A DNA stretch of 64,000 bases from Aureimonas sp. Leaf427 (GCF_001425485.1 NZ_LMQW01000053.1:160856-224855); one strand, 5' to 3'. Counted from the stretch's first letter, positions 1 through 10,024 are shown. Notes: generated by a model from the letters alone, not told the origin. Made by a program: numbers and translations.

Positions 1-2
1 CC

Positions 3-809
3 GGCGACGCCGCGGCCTGGGCGCGCGTCGGCGTCTTCACCGCGACGCGGCCGATCGCGTCCGAGACCTTCGGCGGCGACGTGCTCACCGTCTCGGCGGA
101 CGGCTATGCCGAACTCTCCCGCCTCCTGCCGTCCGGCCGCTCGCCGGTCGCCGGCTTCGGGACGAAGATCGGGCGGCTGGCGGCGAGCGCCATCGCCCGC
201 TTCGGCCGGAACCCAGGCTGGCAGCTCCTCTACGATCCGCGTTCGCGTCTCGTTCTGATCCACATTCCGCAGACCTCGCGCTTTGCCGAGCAGCACGTCA
301 TGAGCGTGGCGACGGGAGCCTGGGGCCGCTGGCGGGATCTTCCGGCCTCGTCCTGGGGCCATATCGGCGACGACCTCGCCTTCGGCACGATGGACGGCAA
401 GATCGCCCGCATGACCGGCGCCTCCGATCTCGGCCGGCCCATCGTCGCGGTCGGGCAGGGGAGTTGGCAGACGATGGGGCTCGCGGGCCGGCGCAAGCGC
501 GTCACCAGTGTCCGGCCCATCGTCACGTCGCAGGTCAGCCCGTTCGTCACGCCGCTTCTCGGCGTCGATTTCAAGGAACCGCGCAGGGGCGTGGCGATCC
601 AGTCGGCCGAAAGCGCCGATATCGGCCGCTGGGACCAAAGCGTCTGGGATCGGGCGGTCTGGGGCGGTGCCGATCGCGTCACGACCGAATTGCAGGGGGT
701 CGGCGGCGTCGGCGACTTCCTGTCGGTCGGGCTGCGGGCGGACACGCGGGCCGGCGCGGTGCGCTGGCTTTCCACGACGCTGACGATCGAGGCGGGCGGG
801 CTGGCATGA
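3..809 (+). CDS. Phage virion/tail protein, C-terminal part (5' end outside window)
   Basis: The reading frame is open from the first bases, so the gene begins upstream of the window and only about 268 C-terminal residues are seen. The visible part is rich in predicted beta strands and aromatic residues (RWRDLP, WDQSVWDRAVW) with no catalytic motif, as expected of a tail-hub, tail-tubular or DNA-stabilisation protein of short-tailed phages. Position supports this: it is followed, with an ATGA overlap, by a GNAT-like protein and then ejection-protein-like genes, an order known from podoviruses. A P22 gp10-like or T7 tail-tube B-like role is inferred from context, not from a recognised motif. 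A GTG at 81 is an unlikely start because coding sequence continues upstream of it. Confidence 0.55.
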   Translation, partial: GDAAAWARVGVFTATRPIASETFGGDVLTVSADGYAELSRLLPSGRSPVAGFGTKIGRLAASAIARFGRNPGWQLLYDPRSRLVLIHIPQTSRFAEQHVMSVATGAWGRWRDLPASSWGHIGDDLAFGTMDGKIARMTGASDLGRPIVAVGQGSWQTMGLAGRRKRVTSVRPIVTSQVSPFVTPLLGVDFKEPRRGVAIQSAESADIGRWDQSVWDRAVWGGADRVTTELQGVGGVGDFLSVGLRADTRAGAVRWLSTTLTIEAGGLA

Positions 810-1234
810 CCTATCGCATCCTCTTCGGCGAAAACGCCCTCGTGGCGGACTGGATCGCGGCCCAGATCGCGGACCGGCCCGACCTCGAAGACGCCGTCGC
901 CTTCGGCGCCGTGCGCGATGACATGCTGATCGGGGGCCTCGCCTTCACCGAGTTCCGGGGGACTGACGTGCGCGTCACCGTTGCCGGCTACGGGCCATGG
1001 ATGACGCGCCGGCTCCTTCGGGTCGGCTGCACCTACGCCTTCGTCGATCTCGGCTGCCGGCGCATGACCTCGCTGATCAAGCGGACGAACAAGGCCTCGC
1101 GGACGCTCTGCGAGCGCATCGGCTTCAAGCTTGAAGGAACGCATCCGCAGACCTTCGAGGATGGTGGAACGGCGCTCTCCTACGGGATGACGCGCGACAA
1201 ATGCAGATGGTTGGAAGGGGCAGCCCGTGGGTAA
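806..1234 (+). CDS. GNAT-fold acetyltransferase-like phage protein (T7 gp13-like)
   Basis: This 142-residue protein starts at an ATG overlapping the stop of the preceding gene (ATGA), so it is probably translationally coupled. The C-terminal half has the GNAT pattern: a helix with basic residues, then NKASRTLCERIGFKLEG, which resembles the motif B helix and beta strand of acetyltransferases. Short GNAT-like proteins sit at this place in podovirus genomes; in T7 the gp13 internal-virion protein has this type of domain. The substrate, if any, is unknown and it may be a structural or assembly factor. Its last 8 bases overlap the GTG start of the next gene. Confidence 0.6.
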   Translation: MTYRILFGENALVADWIAAQIADRPDLEDAVAFGAVRDDMLIGGLAFTEFRGTDVRVTVAGYGPWMTRRLLRVGCTYAFVDLGCRRMTSLIKRTNKASRTLCERIGFKLEGTHPQTFEDGGTALSYGMTRDKCRWLEGAARG

Positions 1235-2354
1235 GAAGACACCGAAGGCGCCGGACCCGGCCGCGACCATCGCGGCTCAGACGGCCGCCAACAAGGAGGC
1301 GATCACCGAGAGCGCACGCGTCAACGCCGTCGACCAGTATGGCCCGTCCGGCTCCACGACCTATCAGCGGGGCGCCGACGGCGTGCCGATCTCGCAGACC
1401 GTGTCCCTGACGCCGACCGGTCAGGCGACCTACGATCAGCAGGAGAAGATCGCGGCCGGGCTGACGGACAAGGCGGCGACGCTGGCGGACCGCATTCCGA
1501 CAGGCCCGATGGACCTGTCCAAATTGCCGACCCGGCAAACCAGCCTTTCCACCTCCGGTCTGCCCGCGATCCAGGGCGTCGGCGACTTCGGGGCGGATGC
1601 GCAGCGGACGCAGGACGCCACCTTCCAGAAGGCCCAAGCGCTCTTGAAGCCGGGCCAGCAGCTCGACCGATCGCGCCTCGAACAGCAGCTCTCCGATCGC
1701 GGCATCCCCCTCGACAGCGCGGCGGGCCAAGCCGAGCTGACCCGCATGGAGGCCTCGCAGTCGGAGGCGAACAACCGCGCAGCCTACGACGCGGTCGCGG
1801 CCGGCGGCGCCGAGCAGTCGCGTCTCTTCGGCCTGTCGTCCGCCGCGCGCGGGCAGCTTTTCGGCGAGGGGCTGACCGGCGCGAACTTCACCAACGACCA
1901 GCGCACGTCCGCGCTTCAGGAAGCGCTCACGCTGCGCAACCAGGACTTCAACGAGGCGTCCGCCCTTCTCCAGGGTGCTCCGGTCATGGGCACGCCGGGC
2001 TTCATGAACACGCCGACCTACAACATGCAGCCGACCGACGTCGCCGGCATCACCCAGCAGGGCTTCCAGAACAGGCTTCAGGCGTCGCAGGCGAACAACC
2101 CGATGGCGGGTCTCTTCGGCCTCGGCTCGGCGGCGATCACGAAATGGTCGGACCGGCGTCTGAAGCGCGATCTCGTCCCGCTTGGCACCGGCTGGCGCGG
2201 GCTGCCGCTTTACCTGTTCAAATACGTCTGGGGCGGCGCGCACGAGATCGGCGTCATGGCGCAGGACGTCGCCCGCGTCATGCCGGCGGCGGTCATTCGC
2301 TCTGCCAGCGGGCTTCTGGCGGTCGACTACGGCAAGCTGCGCGAGGCGCCATGA
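1227..2354 (+). CDS. Phage virion protein with C-terminal S74-type (intramolecular chaperone-like) segment
   Basis: The start is a GTG at 1227 inside the end of the preceding gene, giving 375 residues. The long N-terminal part (about residues 1-300) is rich in Ala, Gln, Thr and Asp with helical stretches, as in ejection or tail proteins. The C-terminal 70 residues contain WSDRRLKRDL, then LYLFKYVW, IGVMAQDV and AVDYGKL. This matches the Peptidase_S74/tail-fibre chaperone signature (SDxRxKxx..., GxxAQxV, VdYgkl). In classic fibre proteins that domain self-cleaves after trimerisation. Here it may be a degenerate, non-cleaving version used for trimerisation. The next gene starts inside its stop codon (ATGA). 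Confidence 0.6.
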   Translation: MGKKTPKAPDPAATIAAQTAANKEAITESARVNAVDQYGPSGSTTYQRGADGVPISQTVSLTPTGQATYDQQEKIAAGLTDKAATLADRIPTGPMDLSKLPTRQTSLSTSGLPAIQGVGDFGADAQRTQDATFQKAQALLKPGQQLDRSRLEQQLSDRGIPLDSAAGQAELTRMEASQSEANNRAAYDAVAAGGAEQSRLFGLSSAARGQLFGEGLTGANFTNDQRTSALQEALTLRNQDFNEASALLQGAPVMGTPGFMNTPTYNMQPTDVAGITQQGFQNRLQASQANNPMAGLFGLGSAAITKWSDRRLKRDLVPLGTGWRGLPLYLFKYVWGGAHEIGVMAQDVARVMPAAVIRSASGLLAVDYGKLREAP

Positions 2355-4141
2355 GCAATTGGGATTGGAGCCGGTACGCGGTCGGAGGCGCGACGCGGCC
2401 GGACAGCTTCACGGGCATGCGGCCGGAGTTCAGTTCCTCGCTTCAGGCGCTCTTTGCCGCCGCTCCGCCGGAGCTCGGTCTTCAGGTCGGCTCCGGCTAT
2501 CGCTCGGTCGAGCGCCAGCGCCAGCTCTGGGAAGCCTCGGACAAGAGCGGGCGGATGGTCGCTCGTCCCGGCGGTTCCCGACACAATCACGGCGACGCGG
2601 CCGACCTCTCCGCCGCCGGTAAGCGCCTGGACAAGGCCTCGCCCGAAGCCCGGCAGTGGGTCCACGACAATGCCGAGCGCTACGGGCTGACCTTCCCGAT
2701 GTCCTGGGAGCCCTGGCACATCGAACTCATCGGCGCACGCGGGACGAAGAAGGCGGAAGCCTCGCCCCTCGTCTCAGCCGTCGCCGAACAGGCCGCGCCG
2801 CGCGGTGCCGCCGCTGCCGTCGCCGGCCTGGCATCCGGCGGGCAGCCCGGCCCCGCCGCACCTCAAACGCCGCCGCCTTCAGGAGAGAGCATGGCCGCCC
2901 CGACCGTGAACATCGGCATCAAGCCGAAGCGCGACACGAAGCTTCTCGACGCCATGCTGGCGAATGCGATGCGGCAGGGATCGCAGGCGCAGAATGGCTG
3001 GGACCTCGCCGGAGCGTTGGCCCAGACTTGGGCGGCATCGAGCGAGAAAAAGGAGGCGGAGGGCGAGGAGGCGGGCGAGCTGCAGAAGCTGGTGGCGTCG
3101 CAGAACCTCGATCCCGCCTTCGCCGCCGTCGCCCAGCTCGGCGGCGATCGCGACAGTGCGGCCCAGGCGATCATGGGGCAGCAGCAGTTCCGCGCGCAGA
3201 CCGCCCAGCGTGCCGAAGAGCAGGCCTGGAGGCAGGACGAGCGCGGATATCAGCGAGGCCGCGACGGCGTTGCAGACCAGCGGTGGGAGAGCCAACAGGA
3301 CTATCAGCGCGGGCAAGACACGATCGCCAACCAAAGGGCAGATCGCACGCTCGACCTTCAGACGGCGAAGGCGAACCAGCCGCCGGAGCCCCCGAGCAGC
3401 GTGCGGGAATACCAGTTCGCCCAGCAGCAAGGCTTCACCGGCTCCTTCCAGGAATGGGAACAGGCGAACCGGAAGGCGGGCGCGACGAACGTCAGTGTCG
3501 GCGGGACGTCCACGAAGTTTCGCGACAAAGCCGATGAACGCATGGTCGAGCGGTTCGGAACGATCGCCGACACAGGGACCGCGGCGGCGAACGTGGCGCA
3601 GACGATCCCGGCCATGCGAGAGCTTCTGACGCAGGCGCCGACAGGACCCGTCGCCGGCCGCTTGGCCGAGCGCTTTCCGGGATTTTCCTCGGCAGGCGAC
3701 GCCTTTCAGGCGACCGTCAGTCAGATCGCGCCGACCCTGCGCGTGCCGGGCTCGGGCGCCATGTCCGATCGCGACATGGACATCCTCATGTCGTCCTTCC
3801 CGAGGCTACGGAATGGCGAGGGCGCGAACGACCTGATCATGGGGGCCTTCGAGAAGAAGGCGCAGCTCAACCTCGAACGCTCCCAAGTGGCGACGGCGGC
3901 CCTACGCGGCGAGATCGACCCGGCGGAGGCGGATAAGCGGCTGCAGGCAATCGACAGCACGCCGCTTCTGGACGACGCGATGCGCGCACGTCTGGGCGGC
4001 GGAGGCGATGCGGTGGCCCCGGCCGCGGCCCCTGCCGGCGGGCCAGCGCCGGCCGCCATCGGCTCGCAAGCCGAATACGATGCCCTTCCGTCCGGTGCGA
4101 CCTTCACCGCGCCCGATGGAACCATTCGAAGGAAGCCGTGA
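2351..4141 (+). CDS. Virion-associated M15 (VanY-type) peptidase fused to ejection-like protein
   Basis: The ATG at 2351 overlaps the previous stop and gives 596 residues. Residues about 15-135 are an M15 D-Ala-D-Ala carboxypeptidase-like domain: GSGYRSVERQRQLW, then the zinc motif SRHNHGDAADL, then WEPWHIEL with the last zinc histidine. Such domains in virions cut peptidoglycan cross-links during DNA ejection. The remainder is Gln/Ala/Arg-rich and helical, with repeated QRGxD-like turns at about residues 300-350, typical of internal virion proteins. An in-frame ATG at 2891 has a good ribosome site (AGGAGAG at 2881-2887) and could yield a separate product of about 416 residues without the peptidase. 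The gene abuts the next one directly. Confidence 0.7.
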   Translation: MSNWDWSRYAVGGATRPDSFTGMRPEFSSSLQALFAAAPPELGLQVGSGYRSVERQRQLWEASDKSGRMVARPGGSRHNHGDAADLSAAGKRLDKASPEARQWVHDNAERYGLTFPMSWEPWHIELIGARGTKKAEASPLVSAVAEQAAPRGAAAAVAGLASGGQPGPAAPQTPPPSGESMAAPTVNIGIKPKRDTKLLDAMLANAMRQGSQAQNGWDLAGALAQTWAASSEKKEAEGEEAGELQKLVASQNLDPAFAAVAQLGGDRDSAAQAIMGQQQFRAQTAQRAEEQAWRQDERGYQRGRDGVADQRWESQQDYQRGQDTIANQRADRTLDLQTAKANQPPEPPSSVREYQFAQQQGFTGSFQEWEQANRKAGATNVSVGGTSTKFRDKADERMVERFGTIADTGTAAANVAQTIPAMRELLTQAPTGPVAGRLAERFPGFSSAGDAFQATVSQIAPTLRVPGSGAMSDRDMDILMSSFPRLRNGEGANDLIMGAFEKKAQLNLERSQVATAALRGEIDPAEADKRLQAIDSTPLLDDAMRARLGGGGDAVAPAAAPAGGPAPAAIGSQAEYDALPSGATFTAPDGTIRRKP

Positions 4142-7100
4142 ATGGCGAACTGGTGGGATGCTGCGCCGATCGTCGAGACGGGCGCGAAGCCGAAGAACTG
4201 GTGGGATGACGCGCCTGTCGTCGAAGCGGCGGCGGACCCGAAATTCGGCGGCGTCGCCATGAACGCGACCGCCGGTGTGAACGAAGGGCTCTACGGGGTT
4301 CTCGGCGCGCCCGTCGACCTCATGACCGGCGCAATGAACCTCGGCATTCGCGGCTTCAATGCCGCGACGGGGTCCGACGTCGGCACGATCGACGAGCCCA
4401 TCGGCGGATCGCGCTCGATTGGCAAGGCGATGGGCGCCGTTGCCGCCCCGCTCGATCCGGCCAACACGGAAGCGACGAACTCCAACGAGCGGATCGTGCG
4501 CGGCGTCGGACAGGGCGTCGGCGGCACGGTCCTTCCGGCCGGCCTTGCCGGCGCCGCTTTGCGGACCGGCGTGGCCTCGGCGGGCGCGGCGCCGCTCGTG
4601 GAAGCGCTCGCCGGCCGGTCCGGCAGCGTGGGCGCCGTAGCGGCCGATGCGGCGGCGGGTGGCGTGGCCGGCGGCGGCGCGGCCACGGCGCAGGAGTTCG
4701 CACCTGATCCCTACAAGCCGATCGCGGGGCTGGCCGGCTCGCTCGTCGGCGGCGGTGCGGGCGCGGCGGCGATGAGCGCTCCGGCCTTGACCCGAGCCCT
4801 GGCGGAGGCCGGCCGCACTTTCGCGGCGCCTTTGACGGCGGTCGGCCGCGAACGCTTGGCGGGGCAACGCCTCGTCGAGGCCGCCGACGATCCGCGTGCG
4901 GCGATGAAGACGATTGAGGAGGGCAGGGCGCCGCTCGTGCCAGGTTCCCAGCCGACGACGTTTCAGCAGACCGGCGACATGGGCCTTGGCGCTCTGGAGC
5001 GCAATGCGCAGAACCAGTTCCCCGCGCAGTTCCAGCAGCGTCGCGCCGATCAGAACGCCGCGCGCCGTGATGCGCTCGACGAGATCCAGCCGGACGGTGC
5101 GCCGGAAGCCGTCTCGCTCGCCCTTCGCGGCCGGCTGAAGGCCATCGACGCGGAGACGTCGAAGTCGCTGCGGGATGCAGTCGAATGGGAGCGCACGGCA
5201 AATCGTGGCCTTGGGCAGGGACAGCGGCCGGAAGATGCCGGCGACGCGATGCGTGAGGCGCTGCAACTGCGACGCGACGCGGCCAAGGAGAAGGAGGGCA
5301 AGCTTTGGGAGGCTGTCGACCCGGACGGCAGCCTTGCGCTTCCGCCGCAGGACGTGCGCCGCGTCGCGCAGGAGCTTGTGGGCGAGCTTCCCAAGTCCGC
5401 CAAGCCGCCGGGGCCGGAAGAGGCCGCGATTTATGCCGTGGTCGGCCAGTACGGCGACGTCATGCCGTTCCGCGAAATCGCCGCGCTTCGTTCGCGCGTC
5501 AGCCAGGCGGCGGCCGACGAGCGCGGCCGGCACGGGCCGTCGCCGTCTTGGGCTCGACTGATCCAGCTTCGCGGTGCTATCGAAAGCGATCTGGAGAACG
5601 CCGTCTCGCGCAAGGTCCTCATGGAGGAACAGGCGGTCGCGGCGGGAACCCTTCGCCAAGAGGACACGCTTTCCGCCAATGTTGAGCGATGGGTCAGCGA
5701 CTGGAATGCCCGACGCTCAGAGGCAGCAGTCGGTGACGACAATTCGGGACGCGGTTTCTTCGGTGCCGGAAGCGCAACGACTTCCCCTCCTGGCTTATCT
5801 GGAACAGCGCGCTCGACAGGAGGCCGATCTACAGGCGCTCCGCGCGATCCGGGACTATCGCCGGATGCTGGAGGAGGAGCAGCCCGCCAAAAGCTGACGA
5901 TGGACGACATCCGCGCCAAACCCGCGGACGACCCGTTCTTCTTCCGCTCCCGCGACGGCCAGCCCTTCGTTCCCCGCGAGCCCGGCAATCCCGATCTCGG
6001 CATGGCGCCGGTTCCCGGCCAGCTTCTCGATGCGCCGATCCGTCTGCGCCGGTCGGACATGAAGCATGTCGCCAATCCCGTTCATCAGTCGGATGCCGAG
6101 ATCCTGGGCTATGACGACGCCTGGGACATGGTGACAGACGTCTCCGCCAACTGGTCGCAGATGTACAAGGCTCGTGACGGCAGGGTGCTTCTCGTCAAGC
6201 CGTCGCCGCAGGAGGCGCAGGGCGTGGCCGTCGTCGAGCTGACGCCGGTCGATGGCGGCCAGTATTGGCGCATCGTCACGGCAGGTCGGCGGGCGGCGGA
6301 CAAGCTCGGGGAAAAGATCGGGTCCAGGGTGCACGGCCCTGACGCGGCTTCCGGTTCAGCCGCTCCCACTGTCGCCAGCTCCCCGCAAGATACCGGTCGG
6401 GAGGCCGGATTAGCATGGAACCCGATCGGCGCTGAATATACGCCCCCGGCCGGCGGCGGACAAGGGATGAAGCCTTTCGACGATGCGGCCAAGGCTCGGC
6501 TCGACATTGCGACGGAAGCGACGCGCGAGCGCGCCGGAACCTTCGACAACCGGCAGCTGGGGCCGATGCTCGCGCGGCCGGCCGACCATGCGCCCTACAA
6601 TATGGAGAGCGCGAAGGTCGCCTCGCGCGTCTTCACGGCCGGCAAGGGCGGCTTCGAGCGCATCCAGACCTTTCGAAATGCGGCCGGCTCGAGGAAAGGG
6701 ATGGGCGCGATCGAGGCCTTCGCGATCGACAGCCTGCGCAAGGCCGCCGTCGATCGAGAGACAGGCGTCGTGAACCCGGCCCGGCTGGAGAGCTGGCGGC
6801 GGGCGCATGCCGAAGCGCTGCGGGCCTTTCCCGAGCTGGACGCCCGTATCGCCACCGCATCGGATGCCGCCAAGGCCGTCGAAAGCCATGTGGCCGCCCG
6901 CAAGGCGGCCTTGGACGCCGAGCAGGCCGGCGCGCTCGGCAAGCTGATGGGAACGGAAGATCCGCAGGACGTTGTCCGGCTCGTCGGCGGCCTCTTCTCG
7001 CGCCAGGACGCCGCGCGGCAGATGGGACAGCTCCGCCAAAAGGTTGGGAACGACAAGGATGCGCTTCAGGGCCTTCGCAAGGCGGTTGCGGAGCATGTGA

Positions 7101-7738
7101 CGCTTCGCATGGTCGGCAATACGGAGGCGGCAACGAGCGGCCGGCAGTTGATCAAGGCCGACCAGTTTCAGACCTTCGTGAAGACGAACCGCAACGCGCT
7201 GCGCACGGTCTTCGACGAACGAGAGATCAGGATCATGGAGGCCGTCGCCGCCGATCTCCAGCAGGCGAACCGTTCGCTGGCGTCGGTGAAGATCCCGAAC
7301 CAGTCGAACACGGCGCAGGATCAGCGCTCGGTGCTTCAGAACCTCATGTCGGCCGGCATGGAGAATTGGATGACGGTGGCCGGCGGCACGGTCGGCGCGG
7401 GCGTTGGCGGCCCGGTCGGAGCCGCGGCCGGCGGTGGCGCGGCGGCTCTCTTCACGGCGCTTCGGCAGAACGGCATCAATTCGGTCGACGAGCTGGTCCG
7501 CGACGCGCTGCTGAACCCGGAGCGGGCTCGTTACCTCATGACGAAGGTCCCGTCTGACCCGGAGCGGGCCGACGCCATGCTTCGGTCGCTCGCCCGGCGG
7601 TACGTCAAGGCGGCTGCCGCCGGCTCGGCCGTGAGCGTCCAGCCGGAGCGTCCGAAGGGTCCGGTTTACCTGACGGTCGGCCGGCCTCGCCTGCCGGAGC
7701 CCGGAACCGAACTTCAACGGGCTCTTGCCCGTCAGTGA
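4142..7738 (+). CDS. Large internal virion (ejection) protein with an embedded BECR/RNase-like segment
   Basis: This 1198-residue protein starts immediately after the preceding stop. The N-terminus repeats a WWDxAPxVE motif twice, followed by a Gly/Ala-rich region (about residues 120-220) that could insert in membranes. Charged helical stretches make up most of the rest, and a second Gly/Ala-rich membrane-like segment lies near residue 1085. This size and composition fit a podovirus ejection protein that crosses the cell envelope. Residues about 586-720 differ in character: RLRRSDMKHVANPVHQ, a helix, then strands ending in QYWRIVTAGRRA. This pattern resembles phage-borne Barnase-EndoU-ColicinE5/D-RelE domains. 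It is preceded by a Gly/Ser/Thr-rich linker (about residues 530-580). The BECR call is inference from pattern only. Confidence 0.65.
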   Translation: MANWWDAAPIVETGAKPKNWWDDAPVVEAAADPKFGGVAMNATAGVNEGLYGVLGAPVDLMTGAMNLGIRGFNAATGSDVGTIDEPIGGSRSIGKAMGAVAAPLDPANTEATNSNERIVRGVGQGVGGTVLPAGLAGAALRTGVASAGAAPLVEALAGRSGSVGAVAADAAAGGVAGGGAATAQEFAPDPYKPIAGLAGSLVGGGAGAAAMSAPALTRALAEAGRTFAAPLTAVGRERLAGQRLVEAADDPRAAMKTIEEGRAPLVPGSQPTTFQQTGDMGLGALERNAQNQFPAQFQQRRADQNAARRDALDEIQPDGAPEAVSLALRGRLKAIDAETSKSLRDAVEWERTANRGLGQGQRPEDAGDAMREALQLRRDAAKEKEGKLWEAVDPDGSLALPPQDVRRVAQELVGELPKSAKPPGPEEAAIYAVVGQYGDVMPFREIAALRSRVSQAAADERGRHGPSPSWARLIQLRGAIESDLENAVSRKVLMEEQAVAAGTLRQEDTLSANVERWVSDWNARRSEAAVGDDNSGRGFFGAGSATTSPPGLSGTARSTGGRSTGAPRDPGLSPDAGGGAARQKLTMDDIRAKPADDPFFFRSRDGQPFVPREPGNPDLGMAPVPGQLLDAPIRLRRSDMKHVANPVHQSDAEILGYDDAWDMVTDVSANWSQMYKARDGRVLLVKPSPQEAQGVAVVELTPVDGGQYWRIVTAGRRAADKLGEKIGSRVHGPDAASGSAAPTVASSPQDTGREAGLAWNPIGAEYTPPAGGGQGMKPFDDAAKARLDIATEATRERAGTFDNRQLGPMLARPADHAPYNMESAKVASRVFTAGKGGFERIQTFRNAAGSRKGMGAIEAFAIDSLRKAAVDRETGVVNPARLESWRRAHAEALRAFPELDARIATASDAAKAVESHVAARKAALDAEQAGALGKLMGTEDPQDVVRLVGGLFSRQDAARQMGQLRQKVGNDKDALQGLRKAVAEHVTLRMVGNTEAATSGRQLIKADQFQTFVKTNRNALRTVFDEREIRIMEAVAADLQQANRSLASVKIPNQSNTAQDQRSVLQNLMSAGMENWMTVAGGTVGAGVGGPVGAAAGGGAAALFTALRQNGINSVDELVRDALLNPERARYLMTKVPSDPERADAMLRSLARRYVKAAAAGSAVSVQPERPKGPVYLTVGRPRLPEPGTELQRALARQ
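5706..5897 (+). CDS. Possible overprinted small ORF inside the ejection-protein gene
   Basis: In the third frame an ATG at 5706 opens 63 codons ending at 5897. The product looks like a real amphipathic helical protein (AYLEQRARQEADLQALRAI, then RRMLEEE). The host gene in its own frame here encodes only a low-complexity Gly/Ser/Thr/Arg linker. That contrast suggests the alternate frame is under protein selection, or was the original frame before a shift. No ribosome site stands out. The ORF ends just before the BECR-like segment begins, so it might be a separate partner peptide, but this is speculation. It could equally be a chance product of GC-rich codon structure. Confidence 0.3.
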   Translation: MPDAQRQQSVTTIRDAVSSVPEAQRLPLLAYLEQRARQEADLQALRAIRDYRRMLEEEQPAKS

Positions 7739-7747
7739 ACCCAACAC

Positions 7748-7772
7748 AGGCCCGCTTCGGCGGGCCTTTTTC
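7748..7772 (+). terminator. Intrinsic terminator after ejection-protein gene
   Basis: A perfect 8-bp stem (AGGCCCGC/GCGGGCCT) is closed by a TTCG tetraloop and followed by five T. It lies 9 bases after the stop at 7738 and just before the next gene, whose ATG at 7784 has its own GGAGG site. Confidence 0.9.
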
Positions 7773-7783
7773 ATGGAGGCATC

Positions 7784-8290
7784 ATGCCGTTCCAAGGCAA
7801 CAATTTCGTCCGCAGTCAGAACTTCGTTCGCGATCGGGATCTCGGCGCGCCGGACAATACGATCAGCGCCGACAAGGTGGACGACGAGTTCGACGGCATG
7901 GCAGCCGCCCTGACGACCGTCAAAACGGCCGCCGAGACCGCCGTCTCGACGGTGCGCGGCGGGATCGACGAGCCACGCAATACCCTCCAGAAGCTCGCCG
8001 ACTGGATCAAGGCGACGCTCCTCGGCGGCGTGACGGCCGGGGGCTATCTGCGGGGCAAAGCGGACGCCTCTGGCTGGGAGAGCCGGACACCGGCGGAGGT
8101 GCGCAGCGACATCGAGCTCGGGGCACTGACGAAGACCGCAACGGGCGTTTCCGTCACCGGCACCCTGGCGACGTCGGGGGGCGCGTCGCTTTCTTCCGCG
8201 ACGATCGCCGGCCTGCGCGTCGGTGGCGAGACGATCGGCACGGGCTCGCCGGCCGGCGGGCAGCCAGGCGACAAGTATTTCAAGGTCTGA
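7784..8290 (+). CDS. Short phage tail-fibre-like protein
   Basis: This 168-residue protein starts at an ATG preceded by GGAGG. The N-terminal 30 residues (FVRSQNFVRDRDLG) resemble the attachment segments of fibre proteins. A helical middle follows, then short strand-turn repeats rich in Gly, Thr and Ser (about residues 85-160: GYLRGKAD, GVSVTGTLATSGG, SSATIAGLRVGG), as in fibre shafts. It is preceded by a terminator and followed 3 bases later by a glycine-rich fibre gene, consistent with a host-recognition cassette. No enzymatic motif was seen. Confidence 0.55.
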   Translation: MPFQGNNFVRSQNFVRDRDLGAPDNTISADKVDDEFDGMAAALTTVKTAAETAVSTVRGGIDEPRNTLQKLADWIKATLLGGVTAGGYLRGKADASGWESRTPAEVRSDIELGALTKTATGVSVTGTLATSGGASLSSATIAGLRVGGETIGTGSPAGGQPGDKYFKV

Positions 8291-8293
8291 CCG

Positions 8294-9303
<1,010 letters not shown>

Positions 9304-9307
<4 letters not shown>

Positions 9308-9954
9308 TGTACTTCACGGACTTTCCAGAAGAAGGACCGCGCGTTCGGCCTCATCCCGGCTGGCTGATGGACGAGGAGGGTGGCAGTCGTCTCCTCACCG
9401 ACGCCGAACTGGCCGAACACGGGTTTCGGCTCGTCATTTATCGTCCGCCGGCCTTCGATGCCGATCGCGAGCGCGTCGAGACGCGACCACTGACGCAATG
9501 GCTCGTGAGCGCCACGACCGCGATCGTCGCCTATCAGGTCGCCACGCTGCCGGTGCAGGAGGTCGGCGCCCGAAAGTTGGCTGCGATCGACCAAGAGCGC
9601 AACGGCATCCTCTCGGCCGGCTATCCCGTTCCCGGCACCTCGCTCCACATCGACATGAGCGACGGCACCCGTGCGGATCTCGGCGCCGTTGCCGTGACGG
9701 CCCTCGTGGTGAAGGCCGGCGCGCTGGCGTGGCCCGAAGGCTATGCGCATGGCTGGATCACGATGGAGAACGAGCGCCTGCCCCTGCCGACGCCAGACGA
9801 CGGTATCGGGCTCGCTTATGGCGTCGGCGCCTTCTACTCGGTCGTCGTCCAGCATGGTCGAACCCTGAAGGACAGTGTTCTCGCTCTCATCGCGGCCGAC
9901 GACATCGAAGGCATTCTAGCGATCGACGCATCGGCCGGCTGGCCGACGCCCTAA
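9304..9954 (+). CDS. DUF4376-like phage fibre-associated protein
   Basis: The ATG at 9304 overlaps the previous stop (an alternative ATG lies at 9307), giving about 216 residues. The N-terminal 60 residues are unremarkable. From about residue 90 the pattern (helix, RNGILSAGYPV, DMSDGTRADLGAVAV, then a tryptophan-containing stretch and LKDSVLALIAADD) matches the layout of DUF4376 proteins. These are encoded next to tail-fibre genes and are often read as fibre assembly or fibre-tip proteins. Its tight coupling to the glycine-rich fibre gene supports a fibre-partner role. A terminator follows 32 bases downstream. Confidence 0.55.
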
Positions 9955-9986
9955 CCGACCCTTCCACCAATCCAGACCGTTCCCAT

Positions 9987-10008
9987 GGCCGCCGCAAGCG
10001 GCCTTTTT
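9987..10008 (+). terminator. Intrinsic terminator between fibre genes
   Basis: A 6-bp GC stem (GGCCGC/GCGGCC) with a five-base loop is followed by five T. It lies 32 bases after the stop at 9954 and ends only 16 bases before the start at 10025. Confidence 0.8.
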
Positions 10009-10024
10009 CATGCCCGGAGATCCT

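Noticed and set aside
3902..5659. 585-codon minus-strand ORF opposite the ejection-protein gene
   Set aside because: The composition is Arg/Leu-rich with no recognised domain, while the plus-strand frame is continuous with the phage operon.
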